In this document: piece by piece, positions 1 through 9,800 of the stretch
Position numbering within the stretch: position 1 is the stretch's first letter
Layout of the letters: each line of letters opens with the position of its first letter
Source of the DNA: Pelargonium nanum
Taxonomy: Eukaryota > Streptophyta > Magnoliopsida > Geraniales > Geraniaceae
Length of the DNA stretch: 22,581 nucleotides
Direction: 5' to 3'
NCBI GenBank assembly: GCA_036897485.1
Contig: JAYMTF010001561.1
Location: forward strand, 1-22,581
Program-made: the position numbers and the translations under genes
Notes under the pieces: generated by a model
What the model was told of the DNA's origin: nothing
Database searches by the model: none
What the model saw: the letters and a program-made list of their open reading frames with translations, nothing else

Positions 1-230
1 ATATATTATTAATACATTTTTGTAATATATTGTCGCTCATATTTACACTTGTGGTTGAATAATTTTAATTTAGTCATATTTTTCATTAAATTAAAATTAA
101 AACAACACAAAAACAACACACATTTCATATTACAATTTTCATTAACACAATCAATTTAATTTCATAATTATATAAACTAAATTTTGTTTTTCTATTTATT
201 AATTATATTGATTTAAAAAAAATTGGTTCA
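1..230. other. AT-rich intergenic DNA
   Basis: Strongly AT-rich sequence with no open frame of note and no recognisable repeat ends. I see nothing functional here; it is the far upstream flank of the gene that starts at 834. Confidence 0.6.
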
Positions 231-285
231 TCGGAAACTTGGCCGGCGACGGAAGAAATGTGAAAGTTGATGTGATGGGCAAGGG

Positions 286-341
286 CTTAACACCACTAGG
301 CTTGGCGTTAAGGGCTTAACGCCACAGCCAGTGGCGTTAAG
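286..341. repeat. Cluster of alternating inverted 10-mers
   Basis: The 10-mer TGGCGTTAAG occurs at 303-312 and 332-341, and its exact reverse complement CTTAACGCCA at 315-324, with a one-mismatch copy (CTTAACACCA) at 286-295. The copies alternate in orientation. The 303-324 pair forms a near-perfect palindrome with a 2-nt centre, and the 315-341 pair forms a 12-bp stem with a 5-nt loop. It may be a protein-binding palindrome or the residue of a foldback element; nothing in the sequence decides between these. Confidence 0.75.
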
Positions 342-361
342 CTCATGCACATCATGTCAGC

Positions 362-426
362 TGGGCCATTTGCTTCATTTTACTAAGTGGGAGGCCATTT
401 TTTGGGTTCTTTTCTCCAAATGGGCC
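362..426 (+). promoter_or_regulatory. Two TGGGCC (site II-like) promoter motifs
   Basis: TGGGCC occurs at 362-367 and again at 421-426. This is the core of plant site II elements, which TCP factors bind in promoters of broadly expressed genes. Both lie just upstream of a pyrimidine-rich stretch that looks like a transcription start region, so they are reasonably placed to serve the gene beginning at 834. The motif is short and can occur by chance. Confidence 0.4.
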
Positions 427-469
427 ATAAACCAAAATGGCCCCAATACAAGAAGCTGCAAATATGTTC

Positions 470-833
470 CTTCCTCCAACTCAAGCCTCAGCCTCACACG
501 CTCACCACTTACCTCCCTCCCATTTCGCCTCTCTCCTCTCTCTTTCTCTTCAACCTGATTCAACGCCATTTTGCTTCTCTCCACCCTCAATTTCACGCTT
601 CTCTCTTCCATTTTGCTCACGCAAATTCCATCAATTTTATTGATCGATTGATATATATTGTTTTTGGTATGAAATTCTGGTTATGATTGATGTTTGGCCA
701 AAGTAGACATTGGTATATGCATCCATGAAGACTGGGTCACGGAATCAGTCGCCGGTGCCGGACCACCTAAAATGCACTTTTCCTCCGTTGAAATTCATAA
801 TTCGACAGTTTCCTCCATGCTTTCTCAGATGGA
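470..833 (+). promoter_or_regulatory. Probable transcription start region and 5' leader
   Basis: From about 470 to 612 the + strand is rich in C and T (many CTCTCTC and CCTCC runs), as plant 5' leaders often are. A TATA-like run lies at about 650-657, which would place a start near 680 instead. The leader therefore begins somewhere between about 480 and 690. Out-of-frame ATGs occur at 725, 772, 817 and 829, before the main start at 834. A splice acceptor-like TTTCTCAG at 821-828 leaves open a leader intron. Confidence 0.45.
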
Positions 834-881
834 ATGGCAGATCCTGTTTCTTTTCCCAATCCTGACCGTGACATCGAGCAG
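834..881 (+). CDS. Coding exon 1 (residues 1-16)
   Basis: Encodes the N-terminal MADPVS to DRDIEQ segment and ends in CAG before a GTAATT donor, phase 0. The DIEQ motif directly before the PH domain is typical of the family. The ATG at 834 has G at -3 and G at +4. Confidence 0.9.
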
Positions 882-3800
882 GTAATTACTTATCCCCATT
901 TCTATTACGTAATGTTTGGCTGCTGAGAAATTACAAATGAAACAAGAAAAATTAGTTATTTTTACCAATCGATTAGTTGTTAAATGGCCTGGGTTTTATA
1001 TTTTCTGTTAATTACTTCAATTACCTTCTCGTAATATGAACTATAAGAAATACATTGAATCTGGATTTTGACATTATTATGAATGAAATATTATTTATTT
1101 TTTTAGTTACACATGGTAAATGAATTTAATATTGTATTTGGTGGATAGGCCAACATTTTTTGTAGTACGAAACCTTGATCCAATGATGGGTTTCACAAAT
1201 CTCTGTTACTTTTTCTTTTTTATATATCAACGACAACCCTTTACATCTTAAACGTTGTACAATACATTTGTAGTGCTAGTCCAAGTAAATTGAGGGCGTC
1301 AATGCGGCCATTTACAAGTTATTCTTAGAACATTCTATCTTTTCCAAACACTATTATAAACTAGTCAATACGGATGTAGTTGGTACGATTTTATTTGTAA
1401 TCTACTTGGTGCAAAGTTAGTGATTACATAATGTTCTCCCTCCATCTCAAAATGAGTGTCTTGGTTTCTTTTTTTTGAGAAAAACTTCCTCTTGTATACT
1501 CGTGAGAATGTGTTACAACAAACTCAAAGAATACTAACTAATTTATTATAGGGATACTATTGGTAATTCATGCATAACTAACATCTTAATAAGACACTTA
1601 TTTTGGGACAATTATTAGAGAAACATGACACACATTTTGGTACGGGGGATAGTAGTTGGCCCATGTTTATGATTATTCGATATTTGATCTTCACTTTCAG
1701 GAAGGCTGCATTCTTCAGCTTTAATAAGAACTTCTTCACTTTTTTGTTTCTATTTGTTGAAGGCACTTGTTGCCTTGAAGAAAGGTTCTCAGTTAATCAA
1801 GTATAGCCGCAAAGCGAAACCCAAATTATGCCCATTCAAAAATTCTAAGGTGAGTTATTGGTTTTCAAATTTAAACCAGTGCACTTTATATGTTTCATTT
1901 GTTACCATGCCAAACATGTGGTGAAGTGCTGGTCCATAAAGTAAAAATCACGTGGAGATGTCATGGTTGTGTCGGACACCTCACATACACCGTCACTCAT
2001 AGGATTCTCCGCCAACATATCTCAAATATGTGCTGAAAAATTCACTACTCTATTTATCCCAATTAATTTTCTACTATCCTATTTTGTTAGAGATTAATGA
2101 TTGATTTTTCCCCCTTATGTCCCATTGTGTTCTTGTTATAATAAACTCAAGGTATTCTAACTAACTTATCTTATATTAATGGTACTGTTGATAATTCATG
2201 CATAACTAACTAAAAAAAGGACAATTATTTTGGGGCGGAGGGAGTATATTTTATACTTGACGCTTGTAATGTGGAAATATGTTTCTTACTACAAAGTCAG
2301 TATGTAAAGCAAAAAAGCAGAGATCAACATTGAGAGAGAGAGAGAGGTGCATATTAAGATGTTGCTAGTCTGAGAGTTGTTTATGATAAATTCTTGTCTT
2401 GATTAACCTTTAAACATAAATTTATATCGAAGTGAAAAGTAAATGTTAGAAATGGTCATCATATTTACAATTCTTAAATGAATTTAGAAATAATATACTA
2501 GAGCTAGATGACTAATGTACATAAAAAATATCTAAAGGTTTGACACATCATGAAAATCCTTTTGGAAGTTGTCTATTTTCTTATAATTTCATCATCTGCT
2601 ACTACATCTATATTACAGTCATAAATAAATGAAACACTTGGAAGTTAAGAGGAACATATCTAGTAACAAAACAAAAAAGTATAAACCAAGATTCTGTTTA
2701 TGTGTGTGTGTATTTCATGGTTTTTATGACTTGGAGAAGATTATTAAATTTAACGGGGCAACAAATAAATAATTAAATGATTCACAAAGCTCCAGGGCGT
2801 CAATGGAGTCTGTGAGATGTGAGAGAGTGAATTTTCTGTGTATTATTCACATAGGGCAATGTCCATTATATATTACATAGGGTAAACTGAATCCCTAATT
2901 TACATACTAATCAAATCACTAAATTATAGGGATTAATATAAATCAAATATTCTAACACTCCCCTTTAAGCTGGAGCGTAGATATCATATGTTACTAGCTT
3001 GTTACATATATATTCAACCCGAGGACCTCTAAGGGATTGTGTGAAGACATCTGCCAGTTGATCGTTAGAGTTGACAAACTCGGTTGCAATAACTCCATCA
3101 ACAAGTTTTTCCCTCACGAAGTAACAGTCAATCTCAATGTGCTTAGTCCTCTCATGGAAGACTGGATTGGAGGCAATGTGAAGGGCGGCTTGATTGTCAC
3201 ATATGAGCTTCATTGTAGTGACTTTGCAAAACTTCAATTCTTTAAGGATTTGTTTAATCCATATAAGCTCGCATGTTGCATTCGCCATAGCTCGATACAC
3301 GGCTTCTGCGCTCGACCTTGCCACTACATTCTGCTTCTTGCTTTTCCAAGAAACTAAATTGCCTCCGAATAAGACACAAAATCCAGAGGTTGACCTTCGA
3401 TCAGCTGGACATCCGGCCCAATCTGCATTTGAATAACAATGAACCTCCATATGCCCTTTATTTTCATAAACTAAGCCTTTTCCTGGCGCTCCTTTGATGT
3501 ATTTTAGAATACGCAGAGTGGCTTCCCAATGAGAGTCACATGGAGAATTCAAGAACTGGCTCACTATACTCACAGCAAACGAGATATCTGGTCGAGTTAC
3601 TGTGAGATAGTTAAGCCTCCCAACCAGTCTTCGATATTTCCCTTGATCTGCTAGAGGCTCCCCCTGTCCGGGAAGGAGTTTAACATTAGGATCCATTGGA
3701 GTGTCGACTGGCTTGCAGTCTTATAGGTCGGCTTCCTCAAGGATATCTAAAGCGTACTTTCGTTGGGATATTGAAACCCCATCTTTCGATTGTGCAACCT

Positions 3801-6800
3801 CAATGCCTAGGAAGTATCTGAGTTTTCCCATATCCTTGGTCTGGAAGTGTTTGAACAAGTGAATACCATTGAGATCATTCCCAGTGATTACTATGTCATC
3901 AACATAGACTATCAAGTAGATACAGTATGATGATGAATGACGATAGAAGACTGAATGATCCGCTTCGCTGCGTGTCATCCCAAATGCCTGAACCATAGCA
4001 CTGAATCTACCAAACCAAGCTCTCGGAGATTGCTTGAGACCGTAAAGAGACTTCCGAAGCTTGCGTACCATTCCTGACTCCCCCTGAGCAACAAATCCAG
4101 GTGGTTGCTCCATATATACCTCTTCTTCCAAGTCACCATGCAGAAATGCATTTTTGATATCAAGCTGGAAAAGGGGCCAATTGCTAATAGACGCCATAGA
4201 TAAGAGAAGGCGTATGCTAGTTTTTGGCAACTGGAAAGAAGGTATCGCTATAGTCTAAGCCAAATATTTGCGTGTACCTTTTTGCAACCAAGCGGGCCTT
4301 AAGGCGGTCAAGTTTGCCATCTGGACCCACTTTGGGAGTGAAAATCCAACGACAACCAACTGTGGTCTTCCCTGAAGGTAAAGGAACCAATTCCCAAGTG
4401 CCACTAGAGTGCAAAGCCCTCATTTCATCAATCATTGCCTGACGCCAACCAGGATGGGATAAAGCTTCACCTGCAGTTTTAGGAATATGGACGGAGGAGA
4501 GACTAGCCACACAAACAGAATAAGTAGGTGATAAACGGTCATAGTTCAAATAACGGTATATGGGATAAGGATTAATAGTAGACTGTGTACCTTTCCTTTG
4601 GGCTATGGGAAGACTGTCAGTCTGCGGGACTGGAGTCGGAGGACTAATTGTCGAAGGTGGAGAGTCAGAGGGAACTGCAGTAGGTGGGTAGTCAGTAGTT
4701 GGAGCAGAATGGGGCCCCCGATGATAAGTGAGCAACGGAGGTTCTTTTGAGGATGCAAGAGGTGGAGCCTCAGTGACAACAGGATAAAAGACTGGAAGAG
4801 GAAGGACTTGATCAAGCCTGGAGTTGTCCTGGTGATCAACCGCGAAGTAAAACTGATGTTCAAAGAATGTGACATCAACAGTCTTGAAATACCGGTTTAG
4901 TTCAGGAGAGAAGCACTTGTACCCCTTTTGGAGACGAGAATAACCTAAAAAAACACATTTGAGGGCTTTGGGAGCCAACTTGTCTCGTCCAGGATCTAAA
5001 CAATGGACAAAACAAACGCACCCAAATGAACGAAGAGGAAGATGATAAAGAGACTTATTCGAAAAAAAAAACCAAAAAAGGAATTTGATTGTGTAACACT
5101 GAAGATGGCATGCGATTAATAAGATAACATGCAGTAAGGACAGTGTCAGCCCAAAACTTACGTGGAAGATTCACATGCAAGAGAAGTGTGCGTGCTGTTT
5201 CAACTAGATGACGATTTTTCCTTTCAACAACACCATTCTGTTGAGGGGTTTTAGGACACGAAGAGTGATGTAACATGCCTTGAGATGCCATAAAATCAGT
5301 AAAAGGAGAGGAAAAATATTCAAGAGCATTATCACTTCGTAAAGAACGAATAGGTAGTCCAAATTGAGTTTTTATTTCAGTACAAAAATCTTAAAATATT
5401 TTGAATAATTCAGAACGTTGTTTCATTAAGAAAATCCAAGTACAACGAGAATAATCATCAATGAAAGATACAAAATAGTGACAGCCCAAAGTAGAACTAA
5501 CCCGACTAGGATCCCACACATTTGTGTGTACAAGTGAAAAGGGAGACTCGACTCTATTATTGACTCTACGAGGAAAGACACTACGAGTGTGTTTTGCCAG
5601 TTGACAAGACTCACAATCAAAAGAAGACAAAGATGACAAACCAGGAACTAACTTCCGAAGCTTAGAGAGAGATTGATGACCATGGAGATGATGAAGGTAG
5701 GTCGGAGACTCGGTAGTAGCTGCAACTGAAGGCCGATATCCACCCAGATAGTAGTGTCCCTGTGACTCATGCCCATTGTTAATCATCCGTCCCGTACTCA
5801 GGTCCTGCAAAAAGACAGAATCTGGTGTAAATGTGACATAACAAGAATGAGCTTTAGTGATGCGACTGACAGACAACAAATTAAAGGGGCTTTTAGGCAC
5901 ATATAACAAAGAATCTAGAGACAAAGATGGTATGGGTTGAGTTTGGCCTATTCCATCAACTGCAGTTTTGGTCCCATTACCAACAATAATGTGAGGTAAA
6001 GTATTAGAGTATGTGAGGGAAGAAAAGAGATCTTTGTTACCACACATATGATCAGTAGCACCAGAATCAACTATCCAAGGACCAAAAGACCGACCCTAAG
6101 CTATGCAGACTGAAGGATTACCCATGTGCACTAACTGAGATAGTGGTCCGGATTCAGTGGAGCTTGATTCGACTTGAAGGACATTGACGGTGCGGGAAGG
6201 AGGGGCTGCAGGGCGGCCATGCTTCTTCCAGCACTTGTTCTCAAGATGACCCAGTCTATTACAAAAGTTGCACAACGGCCGAGCATTATGCCCTTTTCGG
6301 TTAGCAGTCACAAAAGCAGAAGGGACTAATGCAGGACTTGTCAGAGCAGGAGCGACTTGTGTTCCAGACGTATTCAATAGTCGTTTGAATGTGTCCTTCA
6401 TAGTAGGATTGTTGGAACTAGTCAAGATTTGATGTCGAGCCGACTCATATTCTGGTTTTAGCCCAGAGAGAGCAGCAACCATAAAGAATTTCTCCCTTTG
6501 TTCCATTTGTTCTGCACGAGTTATAGTGAGTGGCATAAGAGCATCAAATTCCTGCATAAGAGAACGGACTTGTCCCAAATAAGATTCCATACTTCCCTCT
6601 TGCTTCATATTCTTGATGTTGTTGACTACAATATATAGCCTTTGGATATCATTCGTATAACATTCAAAGGCCTCAGTCCATACATCATAGCAAGTCTCAA
6701 AGGGTAGAAACAATTGCAAAAGAGATGAATCAATAGATTGCCATAAAAGATTGCATAACTGAGCATCGATTTGCTACCATTTATCACGATTAGCCTTAGG

Positions 6801-9800
6801 TATATCCTCAGCCTTTTTATTGAGATGGTCAAATTGACCCTGCCCTTTGAACCACATCTTAACAGAGGCTGCCCATGAAAGGTAGTTGGCAGACCCTATT
6901 AATTTTTCGGTGGTGATGGAATGGGCACCAGAGATGGGCTGAGAAGACCCAAAGCTAGGAGTAACAGTTGTATTTTCTGACATTCTAATCTTCGCAAATA
7001 ACAACCAGAATATCAAGAAAATAAATATATACTCAAAAGTAAAGAGAGAGCAGAGGACACCGGTGAATCAGAGTAAAACAAATCTGGAAACTGGAGTGAA
7101 TCAGATCTGGAAACTGGAGTTCCGGTGACTTTTCCGGCGGACGGCGACAGTTGGCAGCGGAAACTTGGAGTTCTGACCGGAATTCCACCACGAGGCTGAT
7201 GGTAGTGGTGGTGAGATCAGACGCTCCGGAAGTAGGGAAATCGGTGGCAAAAACAGAGAACGATGCGGAGCTCCGGCGGCGGCGCGTGGCGGCGCGTGGC
7301 GGCGCGTGGCGGTTTGGACGGCGGTGATATTCTAGGGTTATGACGGTCGGTGCGAGGCGAGTCTGATGGTATGTTCAGATCGCAGATACGGCACGTACGG
7401 CAAAGGTGGTCAAAACCTCTGATTTCCGAGAAGGCTTGCCGGAGTTGATACACGGCAGGACTGAACGGAAAAATAAAGAGTTTTCTCAAAGCTCTGATAC
7501 CATGTGAGATGTGAGAGAGTGAATTTTCTTTGTATTATTCACATAGGACAATGCCCATTATATATTACGTAGGGTAAACTGAATCCCTAATTTACATACT
7601 AATCAAATCCCTAAATTATAAGGATTGATATAAATCAAATATTCTAACAGAGTCTATTGCAAATTATTGTCATAATAAGTGAAGTGGTGTATTATTGTAA
7701 TTGTATTACAAAGAGAGATTATATCAATGTGTCAACTAGAAATGTGATAGTCTCAGGAAGTATTCTAAGACAGATAAATTGTCATCTGAAGAATCAAATT
7801 TTAAATGCATCATGTATTTTGTTCATTGACCTTTCCATTTCAAATGTTTGAATTTGATGAATAGATCCTTTCTCAAAATCATAGAATACCCGATTATCAA
7901 GAGGTCGCCATTTATTTTTCTATTTACATATTGTTGAGTAATGTGAGGGCATCTCCAATGCTTAGCACTTTTTGTGGGTGCTAAGGAGGAGAGAGAAAAT
8001 GTCACATCACTAGCACCTACTTTAGCATTTGACACTACTCCAATGCTTAGCCCCTCTTCATATACAAATAATTATTATCCCAATTTTTAATAAATAATAT
8101 TTGCTTGTTTTAAATTATTTTTATATTTTTCAAAAATATTGAAGTAAAGAGAACAATTTGTAAATAAATAAAGGAAGTAAAATAATTAAAACTCCATCCT
8201 GGTAGTTTTCATGACCATCAATATTTCTTGATTTTTTTTTTTATCAAGATCAATATTTCTTGTTAACACCTACCTTGTTTTGATCTTTAATTTTTAGAAC
8301 AGTTTTAACTGAGTACTGATTTATCAAAAAAAGTTTCTTCCTTTTGGCTACTTCTACTCATGGCATATCCATGGCATTGAACTCAAGCTCTTGATCTTTC
8401 TTTTTTCTACACAAAACTGGTTTTGTGTTGTGGGTTGGTCTTCAATTTCATTTTCTCCTTTCACATTTAGAAGAAATCGGACTATGAGAAGTTTTAAAAA
8501 AAAAACCCCTTTCTTCTGATTTAAGCTCAAACCAGAGATCTATGTTCTTGAATCCACTTCTTTTTCTGTGATCTGGGTTTTGATTTTTGTTCATGAAAAT
8601 CGAACCCCAACTGAGAAAAATTGAAGCTTTATAAAATAGGGTTGCTGTTGCAAAGATGATTCAGTTGTTGTTTCTGGTTTTGTTTGTTGTTCCTCTCCAA
8701 TGAATAATACAATGAATGAAAAAAGGAAAAGAAAAAAAATTAAAAAATCTCTTAGCGTCGATGCCTCGGCAAGCGCCGATGCCAAGAACCACACTGCTAG
8801 CGCCCATCTCTCCAATGCATAGCAGCGGCGCTAAAGGGCATAGCATCTCCTTAGCAACTCCCATTGGAGTTGCTCTGACAGAGCCATTCATATGGTCATC
8901 TTATACCGAATTCAATTTAAGTTTCTTTCTGTTAAAAATAATACATTTTCAACTACTTAGACATTTCCAACATATCCTGAAATATATATGGGTTCTGATA
9001 CTCTTGATATAGTTAGCTCCTGCATATTACTAACCAGTGCAAGAAAAAAGAGTAGCACAATTTGGCCCGGTACATTGCTCAAGTGGCATGCTATTGATTG
9101 GAATACTTGAATAACCATTTCACAAATTAAAAGAAATTGAACAGTAGTGATACACATTGCATGCATGAAACTGATATAATAAAATTTCTAGAAATGGTTA
9201 TGGACCTTATGACAATGAATGATTATGAGTTTAAATCAATCAAATAAACTTTTAATAATGATGGTGCGTGCTAATTAGATTAAAGATAGATATAGTGCGA
9301 ACATGGATACCAGATGATGCAACTGGAATAAACTTATGTACAAAATATAATGTAAACAAAACTAATAAAAAAATTTATACCATAATCAAGTTACATTGAT
9401 AACATTGAGTAGTGAAGCAAACAGAGGTATTGCTTGATGGTGATTGAGGTTGAGTTTGTGCTCACTTCAATATTTTTATGTTATTTTCTGTATTCGATAT
9501 GCTTCATGTATGGAACATTTGTTCAAGTAATAATTATTCTTTTCATTCTTCCATCTACATATGAGACACCACAATATTGCAAATAATGCTTTTAGATGAT
9601 CTCGTGTACCACCCTTTCAAGTAAAATTTACTCATTTAACTGCTCAATAAACTCAAGTATGTGAATGATTTCAACTTTAGTGGTATTAGCAGGATGAAAC
9701 TACACTAATCTTGTACTCTCGCGGGGAAGAGAGGAATCTAAAATTATCATCTGTTTCACGGATTATCGCCGGACAGAGAACTGTGAGTTGGACTCTTTCC

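Larger units (their letters stand above)
2806..7654 (-). mobile_element. Ty1/copia LTR retrotransposon, antisense to host gene, broken
   Basis: The element proper is 2811-7649 and is flanked by the 5-bp duplication GAGTC at 2806-2810 and 7650-7654. Two 147-bp LTRs bound it. Read on the minus strand, the order is LTR, primer site, Gag, protease, integrase, reverse transcriptase, RNase H, polypurine tract, LTR, which is the copia order (integrase before reverse transcriptase). The ends are complete, but the single long Gag-Pol frame expected of the family is interrupted several times, about half a dozen breaks, so it is a fossil. The LTRs differ at 7 of 147 sites (about 4.8%), suggesting insertion roughly 2-4 million years ago under commonly used plant rates. 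The very short LTRs would suit the Ale/Retrofit lineage, but I am not sure of the lineage. Confidence 0.95.
1850..9692 (+). other. Intron 2, expanded by transposons
   Basis: A 7843-nt phase-0 intron inside the PH domain. It holds a Stowaway-like MITE (2048-2244), an antisense copia element (2811-7649) and a 929-bp Harbinger-like MITE (7947-8875). These account for about 6 kb of it. Splicing over it is inferred from the continuity of the PH domain between exons 2 and 3. Confidence 0.85.

Noticed and set aside
331-686. Several overlapping open frames of 60-100 codons on both strands
   Set aside because: They lie in the low-complexity CT-rich leader and have no family resemblance; composition alone explains them.
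2332-2346. GA microsatellite as a regulatory GAGA site
   Set aside because: A short simple repeat deep in an intron, with no supporting context.
7217-7489. 90-codon minus-strand frame
   Set aside because: It lies in the GC-rich leader of the copia element, between primer site and Gag, and has no recognisable domain.
8661-9012. Open frames on both strands at the right end of the intron 2 MITE
   Set aside because: They cover the MITE inverted-repeat sequence and show no protein family similarity.
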